Origin: Flectonema sp. DT1601
Lineage: Eukaryota; Euglenozoa; Diplonemea; Diplonemida; Diplonemidae
Direction of reading: 5' to 3'
NCBI GenBank assembly: GCA_964019425.1
Contig: OZ025795.1
Coordinates: 1,368,001 to 1,432,000 of the forward strand
Length of the DNA stretch: 64,000 nt
A program made the translations under genes and the position numbers. The notes below the pieces were generated by a model that saw only the letters and a program-made list of their open reading frames with translations, did not search any database and was not told the DNA's origin. The stretch's first letter is position 1, and each line of letters opens with the position of its first letter. Positions 54,883-64,000 of this stretch are shown here, in pieces.

Positions 54883-57800
54883 ATGATAAAAGAATATCCG
54901 CGTCTTTGTGCTGTTGAACTTTGCGGATTCAAATCGTTTCGAGACTCTGAACGAATTTCACTAAATCCGAATGGTGTGACGTATGTGGTTGGTGATAATG
55001 GAAGTGGGAAGTCGAATATTATCGACGGGATCTGTTTTGTGATGGGAATGAAGTCTCGCCTTATGAGATGTAATTCCTGTGATGAAACAATTCATTGGAA
55101 TAGAACAGAGTGCTGTGTTACTTTAGAATTCACTAATGGCGATCTTATCTCTAGAACACACCGACTTGGTCAGAGTAGTACTTACCGTCACAATAATAAA
55201 ATAATATCCTCTTCTGATTGTTGTGAAGTTTTTATAAAAGAATTTGGAATCGACCCGTCGTTTCCTGAAAGATTTATAATACTTCAGAATGTTACTCAGG
55301 CATTGATTTCTCAGTCTTGTGGAGAGCTATTGAGGTGTGTGTTGAATTGTATTTTATAAATTAAAAACACCGACAGCCCAACTGAATCAACTCATCAACA
55401 GATTCATCGAAGACATTTCTGGAGCAAAAGATCTCATCTTAAAAAACGAAGAAATCGAAAAAGAAATTCTAAAATTGGAAACAACAAAACATTCCATTCT
55501 ATCGAAACTCAAAACGGTATTCATTCCGGCGATGGGAATGAGTGAAGAAATACTTGAGAGGAATAATAAATTAAATTACCTTCGCAAGGAGATTAGTTCT
55601 GATATAAATTATTACAACAGAAAGAGTTTTGAGCTACTGACAGCTGCCAGTAAAAGAGTCTACGATAAACTACTACTTCAGAGAAATAAGATCTCAAAAG
55701 CAATCGCTAACAGAAAATCACTGACTGCGACGTTAAGACAAAAAGAGTCTGAAGCACATTCACAACAACAAGAAGTCTCATCTTATCAGAATGAATATTC
55801 GAAGTCTGTTGCGATTGTGAGAGAAACTGACAGCCATTTGAAAAAGACGAGGAGGCAAATTAAATCAAATCGGAGACTGATCTCCACAACGAACACAACA
55901 ATCGATCAGACTGCTGAACAAATTTCGTTCCTTTTGAGTGAAAAGAACGATCTAAAAAGTGAATTAAATAAATTGCAATCAGAACAAGAATTTGATGAGA
56001 AGACTGAAATTGATTTTAATTTAAACGTGACCTTCACTCTGTTCAAACAGCTGACGGAAATCAATTCATCTCTCAGAGAAGTGCGGCAGTCTGTCGAAGA
56101 CAGTTTTCAAAATCTGAATTGTTTATCTGGACTTCGAACAAACATTCAAACTAAATCCAACACACTCCACGAGAAGGTCGCTCACCTCAATAGTGTCATC
56201 GATCTGAAATCAAATGAAAGATTGACTTCAGTAAGGAAACTGACTCTTTTAAATTCTCAACACGACAATTTGAAGTCCATCCAACAACAGCAACGACAAT
56301 TACTTCCGTACCTCCTCAAAGTTACATCTTCAGCGGGGGGGACAGTAGAACACCAAAGTGATTGTTATCAAAGATTACTTTATAATGAAATTGAGAACTT
56401 CCGAGTCTCAGTCAAGCAGTATTCTTCGGCGATGAAAATACTTTGCGCCTTACGAAGAGATAAACATCCGGAGCTGATGATCACAATTATCACAGCAAGT
56501 AATGTCTCAGAAAACACTCAACACTCAGAAGTGAGAAAACTTCCAAAGAGTTCGAATTTGTGCAGAGTAACATTTACAAGTCACAAATGGATAACTTACG
56601 TTAGTACTACTCATCCGTGTGACTTACAAGAACTACAACGGATATCAACTCTTTACAACAGTCGAGTGTTTTACAAAGGAGTCCACGTTGTAGAAGTAGG
56701 TGTCTACGTTGTCCTTCCTTCGGATGTGCAGCCACTTGACAATAATGAAAATAACATTTCTGATTCCGAAGTGTGTTCACATCAACAGCAAAGAGAATTA
56801 TTAAAGATCGACATCGAGGGTGCGGAAAAAGAAGTTAAGAAACTCGAGAAGGAACGAGATGATGTTGTAAGGAAGTCTACCAGTGCGGTGGAGTCTTTCA
56901 AGGAGTTGAAAAGGAGCATCGCAGCTCTTCAAGAACTGCAACGAAATGAGAATAAGAAAATAGCGATTCTCGAATCTGAGAAGAAAACATTAATGTTTAC
57001 GGTCCGTGACCTGCTTGGATACGATTCTGAAAGTCAGTTTATCGAGTTGGCTGCAGCCCGGTCAGAACAAACTGAGGCGAGAAGTCGTATCTCCGATCTG
57101 CAACATCAGTTGTCGGTGGCCACTTCCCGACATGAGTTGTTAAAAAATATTTTACACACAAGAAAGCGCTCACAGCTGTCGCTAACAACTGCTATTGCTG
57201 ACGATGTTCATCTTCAAAATGTTCTATCAAAAAGACTGCAGAGCGAGAAAAGTCAATGCGCTTCCTTTCATCAAAAATTAGGAACTCAAAAACATCTTTT
57301 ATCACAAACAACTGCTACAATCGAATTCCTAAACTCGGATGTGAAAAAATCCATCGTCACTGAGCAGCGTACTATTAGCGAACTGAAAAGTCTTTCATCG
57401 GAAAGTCGTCATCTTCAACAACAAATATCAAAACTTAAGAAAGACTCTGCAGATGATGAACTTTCCGTTCTAAAGGAGAAGTCAGTCAGTTCAAATGTGC
57501 AAAACTCTCAACGGAACATTCAAATAAAACGACCAAGAGATGATGCGAGGCAGCCTTTCATTGAACAGGAACCTGATGATACAACACCAACCAGCGTATT
57601 CATCAGAACGAAGGAAGACCTCATCCTTTTAAAAGCAAAGATAGAATCAAAACGAGAGCTCTCTCAGATTTTATCAAACGGTCTTGAGCAGCATGTTTCA
57701 GAAGCACTGGAACATGTTCGGAGGTACAGGGATGCTCAAAAAGTGTTAAAAACTTCTTCTGTTGAATTGGAGAAGCTGAGATGTGTTCACAAACAAGTTG

Positions 57801-58261
57801 AAAATGATAAAAATATTTCTATAAATACCTGTCTCGCTCGCATAAACGAAGGAGTTCAATTGGTGCTGCAGTCGTTGAACTCAGACGGTGAGAAGACTTC
57901 ATCACCTTGCTGTGTTATAAAACAGTCTGGGGGTGTACTATCACTTTTAGTAAAGCCTCCTAACTCGCAAGAACACATTCAAACTTCTAAACTTTCGGGT
58001 GGTCAAAAGGCTTTGTTTGCTTCTGCTTTATCTCTCGGGTTAGGAGTCGCCTTCCCATCTCCGCTGTATGCATTCGATGAGATCGATGCTGCACTTGATG
58101 CACAGCATGCTTCTAAAATTGGAAATCTACTTTCAAAACAAACAACCTGTACGATATGTGTTACATTGAGGCACCATATTTACAAATGTGGCAGATCTCT
58201 TGTTGGAGTTTATCACAAGGGGAAGACCAGCCGAACAATTTCTCAGAATTTTAACGACTAA
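54883..58261 (+). CDS. SMC-family chromosome ATPase, compact and divergent, two exons
   Basis: Exon 1 is 54883-55334 and exon 2 is 55402-58261; together they give 1,103 residues in frame. N-terminal ATPase half: LCGFKSF, Walker A GDNGSGKSNIID, then RFIILQNVTQALIS...LLRFIEDISGAK, most like SMC4. Long coiled coils flank a poorly conserved central hinge (about residues 400-530). C-terminal half: signature LSGGQKALFASALSLGLG, Walker B/D-loop LYAFDEIDAALDAQH, then TLRHHIYKCGRSLVGVYHKGK. The LSGGQ and FDEID-ALDAQH parts look SMC2/SMC3-like while other parts look SMC4-like, so the paralogue is unresolved. It is slightly shorter than usual SMCs (about 1,200). All ATPase residues are present. An acceptor-like AG (54811-54812) precedes the start. 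Confidence 0.9.
55335..55401 (+). other. Spliceosomal intron in SMC gene, 67 bp
   Basis: GTGTGT donor and CATCAACAG acceptor. The phase-2 join (AG|A, Arg) restores GELLR-FIEDISGAK, a conserved SMC stretch; reading through hits a stop within the intron. An alternative AG at 55375-55376 would shift frame. Confidence 0.87.
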
Positions 58262-60739
58262 GGGAGTGATGACCTCCTTTAGACTTAGAGCTGGAACTCA
58301 TCCATTGAAAATGTTATAATTTTATTTATTTTATTCTGAAACTGATCAGGTCAGATTATACTAAACAATCCATTCCTCTAACTGAAGGTTAAGAACTGTC
58401 GCATCACTTTGCAATTACTTTCTTTCTTTCGAGACCTTCTTGTTTACTTTCGGGTTTTCTCCCGCCATCTCTCATATATTAGGATTCCTTGACGAACTTC
58501 AATAATAAGATTTAAGTTCCTAACAGATACACTCAATCATTATGTGCAGTGCGGATGATGTGGCAGCTGAAGGGGTTTTGATGAATTAGTGAACAGTTAG
58601 CAACTAACAGGAATATAAATAGAACGCCCTCTTATTGTGAAGAGAGGTATCAGAAGAGCAACGTGTGGGCTGTTCTCCGCACCTTTTCAAGAGTGATGCA
58701 GGCCTGTGAAGCTTGGCGAGCCTTCCCTTGTTCAATGCTCATTCAATTGCAATTTCTTGGGCAGCTGCACCTGCACCTTGTAAGCAAACGAAGCTGTTGT
58801 TCAGTGACTGAACAATTTTACAAAACTGTCAATAGAAATGGGACAGTTCTGTTTTTCATTTCTCAGTTTCAAGCTTGCTTTCTTCTTTTTGTTTGTATTC
58901 TTTTAAAGAAACGAAAAAGTTTGTTAGCAAGAAAAGTCAACACCAAAATTTGTGGAGCATTTTCAAATGTAAAGTTGGTAGGAACAAAGTATTGTGTGTT
59001 ACATAAAATTTTCCAGTGTTTTTTCATTTTCTGGTTCACAGGTAGAGCACAACCAAAAAATTTCCTCAAGCTTGAAGAAATTTAAAGCAAAATCAGCATT
59101 TAAAAAGGCATCTGCGGGTTTGCGGGAAATCATTAAAATTGTCTTTTAACCTATACACAATATCTCCCATCTATGAAGTAGGTGGCATTTTAAACTTGCA
59201 TAGGGTTGTCATAGGGTATGGCGGAAAGGAATACCAACTCCGAAAATTTCGCATTTCGGGGGCGGAGTACGTGAATTACTGTTACCCTTAATGGTATTTT
59301 GATAAACGGAAATAAGTTATAGAAAATACGAATCTTACCTATATTGATGTATCACCTTCAGTTGTTTATATTTATTCTGACCATCTCGTCCGCTGCTAAG
59401 GAATTGAGATTGGAGGAGAAGATCGTGTAGCAGGCGAATCTTGGAAAGAAAAAAGCTGAGTTGGATAAGAAGAAGTTAATCACCCTCGCCTTAAATTAAA
59501 GCCTAAGTTACGAAAATTTGTTAGTGAAGGAAGCATTTGATGAAGGAAGCCTCATGAAGATGAGAAGAGCTCTCAATGTATACAATACGATCGTAGCTCT
59601 TGAACAAGAAGTTATAGGTATGCTGCCAAATACAGACATCACCGAAGCAAAGGAAGCACTTGCACATATGACTAGTGGCAAAGCAGCTATCCGCCCTCAA
59701 CACTGGCACGGCAGGGGATTTAGGGAGTTGGGGGAAACTGAAGGATAGATTTAAAGAGCTGCGGGCAGGATTCTACGGAAGAGTACTAACTGAAACAACG
59801 CCACCAACCCGGGAATTACAGCAACTAATGATCTCAGCTTGGATAAGCCAGGTTAAGTCATCAGAAGCTGCTGGTTGTCTTGATTTTCAACTTCACCAGA
59901 CACCAGCAGCGTTGTGGTATGGATCCAATTTGGATCAACCAGTTTGCCTTCTTTTTATTTATTTGCTGCCGATGCGCACAATGTGGAGAATACGTTAAAC
60001 TCCAATGTCTTTTCCTTTCCCTGGGTACAACCCAATAACAAAAGCACAATCACACACAGTAACAGGATACTCGCAGCTGCCAAACTGATGTGATCTTGGA
60101 AACCAACACTCAAACTGGGGACTGCTCAAAAGGCAAGTGAAGTACAATATACTCGATAATATTTACCTTTTCATTGAGCTATGTTAAACATTGTTTAAGA
60201 TCATTTCTGTTCTCTTGTCACTATCTCATTTATTCGGGCTAGGAAGGGTCTTAACGCAAAGCTTCTAATCTTTTCCCTGACAGCCGAAATTGTAAAAAAA
60301 ACTATTCAGGATTACGATGTATTGTATCCGTGATTGAAATACAGACTGTACTCAAACTAAATAACGTTTTGTTTTGTATTCACACATGTCGGTATTTTTT
60401 GCCATTACTCAGCTGCCTTCTGCGCTACCGCGAGATGCACCACTTTACACATTCCCAATATTATTGATTGTGGCTGAGTTGATTCTCGTTGATTTTGTTC
60501 ATCAACGAGATAAACAAACTCATGACTTGGATGAACTCTTAAACGGAACTTTTAAAAAACCTCACAATTTTCTCACAGGCTATTTCTACTGAGATAAGAA
60601 TACGGGTTTCGTTCATTATCTTTTTCAGCAAAAAAACAGAAATGTGGGTGGGGAAAAAGCCTTGGGCTCTTGTATCTTATTTTCTGATGTAATCTTAATT
60701 CTGTCTTAACTCATGTTTCCTGACAGGTCAAACGGTGTG
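58262..60739. other. Intergenic, about 2.5 kb, with a decayed coding-like stretch
   Basis: No intact gene is supported. The stretch about 59398-59998 looks coding-like (see separate entry). A 72-codon open frame near 60374-60592 has no recognised motif. The acceptor-like TTTCCTGACAG (AG 60725-60726) precedes the LRR gene's start. Confidence 0.45.
59398..59998 (+). pseudogene. Possible decayed protein gene, unknown family
   Basis: One frame reads as a charged, helical-looking sequence (KELRLEEKIV, GKKKAELDKKKLI, VKEAFDEGSLMKMRRALNVY, EAKEALAHM) interrupted by two stops. A second frame takes over near 59675 with similar character (KLKDRFKELRAGFYGRV, TRELQQLMISAWI). Composition is unlike the surrounding A/T-rich spacer. 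I do not recognise the family. Chance open frames remain possible. Confidence 0.3.
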
Positions 60740-62347
60740 ATGCAGTTTTCGGTGACTTGCCCTGATGTTGGATTCACAGCAATGCAGTTTAAAGTTAGCC
60801 CTTCCTCCCTTGTTCAAGATGTCTTGAATGCTGCTGCTGAAGAGTGGGATGTCGATGCAGAAGAGTTTGATATCTCGTTCGCGGGTGATCTGCTGCAACC
60901 AACGAAACGTCTAACGTCAGAAGTAATGGAACCTGACTCGGAAATAGTAATCGTAAAGAAGCGATTTAGGATGTTTGCAAGAAAATGGTTTGTGGATGCT
61001 ACGCTGAAGGAAAGGATGTTGGATTGGTACGCGCGACAGGAGGAGTGCCTTAACTTGGATACTCCCACGTTCGCGAACGCCGGTTTGCTTAACTTCGACT
61101 TTGACCTGCTGCCGAGTGTATTAACAAGACTTTCATTTCGCAATCCTAACTGCAGTGTTTCCACTATTGGCGATGAGTTCCTCAGCGAAACAAATGTTGC
61201 AGAAGTAGAATTATCGGGTTTTTGTTTTGTTGTCACCATTGGGAACGATTTTCTCTCCTACACCACACTCTCAACACTCGATCTGTCATATTTGAAGTGT
61301 GTTGTCACCATAGGAAACAACTTCCTCAACTGTACTCCTTTCTCAACACTCGACATGTCAGGTCTTTGCAGTGTCACTACTATCGGGGAGAACTTCCTCG
61401 GCAACTGCAATTCTCTCACAACGCTTGACTTTTCCTGTGTTTCTGCTATTACTTCTATTGGCGATGGTTTCCTAGCAACCTGCACTGCGATTACAACACT
61501 TGACTTGTCAGGTCTTTGTAATGTTACCACTGTCGGTGACTACTTCATCAGCGAGTGCGTCTCTCTTCCAACTCTCGAATTGGGATGTTTATGTAACCTG
61601 TCTGCTATCGGTGGCAATTTCCTCAGAAGGAATACTTCTATGGAGACAGTTGGCTTATCAGGAATTAATAGCGTCGCTGATATCGGTTGTAATCTTTTTT
61701 GTGAATGTCCAGCAATCACAGCTCTCGATTTATCTGTTTTTAATAATATAACGACACTCAAAGAATGCTTTGTTTCAGATTGTTCCATTACATCACTTGA
61801 CTTGTCTGGTTTTTGTAGTGTCACAGATATCTCTGACTTCGTCTTCGCGGGATGTCGTTCGCTTACTACAATTGATGTATCAGGATTAACTAGTGTTACT
61901 ACCATCGGAGACAGTTTCTTTTACGATTGCTCTTCCATTACAACATTAGATCTGTCTGGTCTACACAGTCTCACAGCTGTCGGTCATAACTTTGTCAGTT
62001 CATGTCGTTCACTCACAACATTCGATTTATCAGGTCTTTTTAACCTTGTCAATATCGGCTACTCATTCCTCCATGAGTGCGACTCACTCACAAAACTTAA
62101 TTTATCAGGGTTGACAGGCGTTGCAACTGTTGGAAGGTATTTTGCTTTCGCATGCATTTCGTTGGAAACAGTTGACTTGTCAGCTTTCGAAAATGTGAAG
62201 GTAGTTGGGGAGTGTTTTATGAAAGACTGCAGCTCACTTAAAACACTTCGACTTTCCGATATGATGAGATGCGCTGTCAAGTCTGATGCATTACTTTCAC
62301 TTGCGGAACATTCAACAATGCAAGCTAATGGAGTGCAGTGTCGTTAG
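60740..62347 (+). CDS. Ubiquitin-like domain plus leucine-rich repeat protein
   Basis: 535 residues from ATG 60740, placed just after an acceptor-like AG (60725-60726); the frame is open nine codons upstream. Residues 1-75 follow the ubiquitin beta-grasp pattern: MQFSVTC...FKVSPSSLVQDV...FDISFAGDLLQPTKRL...DSEIVIVKKR. From about residue 130 to the end run about 17 repeats of ~23 residues with consensus TLDLSGL-x-V-T-TIG-x-x-F-L-x-x-C-x-S-L, of the BspA-like/cysteine-containing LRR type. There is no signal peptide or membrane segment, so it should be cytosolic and is probably an interaction protein. No F-box or catalytic domain was seen. Single exon, stop TAG. Confidence 0.88.
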   Translation: MQFSVTCPDVGFTAMQFKVSPSSLVQDVLNAAAEEWDVDAEEFDISFAGDLLQPTKRLTSEVMEPDSEIVIVKKRFRMFARKWFVDATLKERMLDWYARQEECLNLDTPTFANAGLLNFDFDLLPSVLTRLSFRNPNCSVSTIGDEFLSETNVAEVELSGFCFVVTIGNDFLSYTTLSTLDLSYLKCVVTIGNNFLNCTPFSTLDMSGLCSVTTIGENFLGNCNSLTTLDFSCVSAITSIGDGFLATCTAITTLDLSGLCNVTTVGDYFISECVSLPTLELGCLCNLSAIGGNFLRRNTSMETVGLSGINSVADIGCNLFCECPAITALDLSVFNNITTLKECFVSDCSITSLDLSGFCSVTDISDFVFAGCRSLTTIDVSGLTSVTTIGDSFFYDCSSITTLDLSGLHSLTAVGHNFVSSCRSLTTFDLSGLFNLVNIGYSFLHECDSLTKLNLSGLTGVATVGRYFAFACISLETVDLSAFENVKVVGECFMKDCSSLKTLRLSDMMRCAVKSDALLSLAEHSTMQANGVQCR

Positions 62348-62964
62348 AAAGAAATAAAGATTGATGTTTATTGTTTTTTTCAATCAGAGTTCTAGTGCAT
62401 TATCTTTTTCTTCTCTTTCAGGTCCCAATAAATCGGGATCGGGCTGTGGTTGGCACATAATGTCCCTTTCAGTGCGGCTTATGGGTTTGACATGTGTTAG
62501 CCAAATAGAAACTGCACTTGTCCAGGCTCGCTTCAGGCTACTTATTTTTATCTCTTCCTGAATAACTTATTCTTCAACATTTTCAGTTTCATAGAAATGT
62601 GCTGATCTAATGCCTGATATAGTGCAATGCTTGAGTTTGTGAGACACATTCTTCCGCAATTTGGAAAGAATTCAGCACCACTGTGGTGAGAGAGTAACCT
62701 TTATGAATACTTTGTTATACCTGCAAACCTGCACTAGAGATACCTGTCCAGGTTCGCTTCGCTCACGCAAAGTTATTTTTCTTTTTATTTCTCTGAATGT
62801 ATTAATATGCTAGCACAAAAACGACGGCCAGGTTATAAATTAAAAAATCCTAGAATTCATTAAGGTAATTTTCTACCAAGCTTAGCACTGCAGAGAAAGA
62901 ATCAAAGGAATCAGACAGGAGAGTGTATTCCAAAGTTGGAAAAATGAACAAAACAACATTTTTA
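62348..62964. other. Intergenic, with a short direct repeat
   Basis: An acceptor-like CTTCTCTTTCAG occurs near 62410-62421, but no convincing frame follows it. A short direct repeat TGTCCAGG(C/T)TCGCTTC with flanking A/T similarity occurs near 62519 and 62745. No gene seen. Confidence 0.45.
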
Positions 62965-63727
62965 TATATCAGTCATTCCTTTTTTTTGCGAACAAATTTT
63001 AGACATTGAAAAAGATTTTCAAAAAAAAATTGTAAAATTTTCGATCGAAGCGGCATTTTAATGCGCTGCATCATTGGGTTCATTTCCGTCCGAAATCGGG
63101 AGGTTGGCATCACATACTTGTCACCCGAATTGAGAAACGAGATTTTGTGGTTTACTAAATCAGCTCAGCCGTGGACAAGTACCAAAACTAAAAATTAATC
63201 GAAGGGTCTAATTTTACACTGCCGGTCCAGCGGGATCCAGAGAAAAAATAATCGAGCAAAAATATATTAAAGAGTACTAAGCATGTGCCGGTGAGTTACT
63301 ACCTGTCTTTTTGGACCTACTTAAGGATCATTATCACCACCACAGATGCAACATTTTCCTTACATAATTGCTACTAGGGTTGATTTGTTAGTAAAAAGGT
63401 GCATATCTCTTGATTGCGGGAGAAGGGGGAAAAAATAGTGAAAAAAAAAAAATTAGGGGTGTTTTTTACTCAGGTTTTCTCGATCTTTCCATTCCAGGTC
63501 TGGGATTAATATTTATCATTGAGTAGTACCAAGGAAATTTTGCAAAGAGACGTTTATCTCTTTTTAGCAGCACTTACCATGTTTAAAAGTATATCCCTAT
63601 GCCTAATTTTACAGATCGCACCCTCCCCGATTCCAAAAAATAAAAAATCGAGCAAAAGTATCGTGTAACCTTGCTCAGGCGGTGAGAAAATGGTTTTTGT
63701 TCGCAAAAAAAAGGAATGACTGATATA
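62965..63727. mobile_element. Non-autonomous DNA transposon-like element (763 bp) with perfect 32-bp TIRs
   Basis: The left terminus 62965-62996 (TATATCAGTCATTCC, T8, GCGAACAAA) is the exact reverse complement of 63696-63727. No open frame of note lies between them, so it is MITE-like. The ends are compatible with a TA target duplication (TA|TATCAG...CTGATA|TA), as in Tc1/mariner, but the family is not settled. Inside, a diverged direct repeat of about 90 bp recurs (about 63207-63300 and 63603-63690; CTAATTTTACA...TCGAGCAAAA). Perfect TIRs suggest recent activity. Confidence 0.75.
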
Positions 63728-64000
63728 CTTTAGCTTTCTATTTTTAAAAGAAATTCTTTATACAGCTCTATCACTCTTTTCACTCACACTCACGTTTTCG
63801 AAGCCCACACTCCTCCACCCCTGAGTCCTACAAAATTGGACTTTAGTTACCCTCGAATCAGACAGGTGTAAAGTATTGAAGGGCAATGTTTTGTCTTCCA
63901 TCTTTTTTCATCACTTTTCTCATTCTTTTCTCATTGCCAAGGGTTTGTGGGTTGGCCTTCGTGTGTGAATGAGGAACTGTGGGCTTGCTGCGCAGTGGCA
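63728..64000. other. Right-end intergenic sequence
   Basis: No gene, repeat or RNA signal was seen. Confidence 0.4.

Noticed and set aside
60374-60592. 72-codon open frame before the LRR gene
   Set aside because: No acceptor-like site or homology signal; the hydrophobic part is compatible with chance.

Overview
This is A+T-rich nuclear DNA of a unicellular eukaryote. It holds three large kinesin genes, a Rab-GAP, an SMC ATPase, a CARNMT1-type methyltransferase, a Golgi-type glycosyltransferase, a protein kinase, a ubiquitin-like/LRR protein, two intact LINE retrotransposons and one tRNA gene. Every recognisable protein gene is on the + strand; only the tRNA is on the - strand. Most starts lie 10-70 bases downstream of a pyrimidine-tract plus AG acceptor-like site, and only two internal introns are clear. 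One-way gene order with an acceptor before each start resembles the spliced-leader gene arrays of Euglenozoa. The ingi-like LINE with a 2A motif fits that too, and cis introns would favour a diplonemid or euglenid over a kinetoplastid. This placement is inference, not proof; 5'UTR cis introns in another protist would look alike.

Layout: 2-4051 is a 5'-truncated kinesin-3 fused to FHA and Roc-COR GTPase domains. A small secreted protein (5015) and CARNMT1 (5560) follow, then tRNA-Val(AAC) at 7003-7076 (-). LINE-1 (about 7077-12988) starts directly upstream of the tRNA. LINE-2 (about 12989-19005) follows head to tail. Then come a TBC Rab-GAP (19549), a 1,680-residue coiled-coil kinesin (22045), a 1,476-residue Asn-rich disordered protein with repeated short motifs (28344), a third kinesin (33794) and a CAMK-like kinase (39007). 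About 13 kb without a convincing large gene, full of homopolymers, separates these from a HPAT-like glycosyltransferase (52771, one intron), an SMC ATPase (54883, one intron) and a ubiquitin-like plus LRR protein (60740). A 763-bp element with perfect 32-bp terminal inverted repeats lies near the right end.

Main points of interest: (1) the kinesin-FHA-Roc-COR fusion; (2) LINE-1, where ORF1 and ORF2 share one frame, are separated by a single TGA, and ORF2 lacks an AUG before its endonuclease but has a 2A-like peptide just after the TGA; (3) a 105-bp block, identical in two copies 33 kb apart and diverged in a third, lying 0.3-0.7 kb downstream of each of the three kinesin genes and centred on an acceptor-like AG; (4) the Asn-rich protein with ABBA-like F-x-I-H-x-D motifs. 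The neighbourhood of kinesins, SMC, kinase and motif-rich scaffold suggests cytoskeleton and chromosome functions, but no operon-like functional link can be shown from sequence alone.
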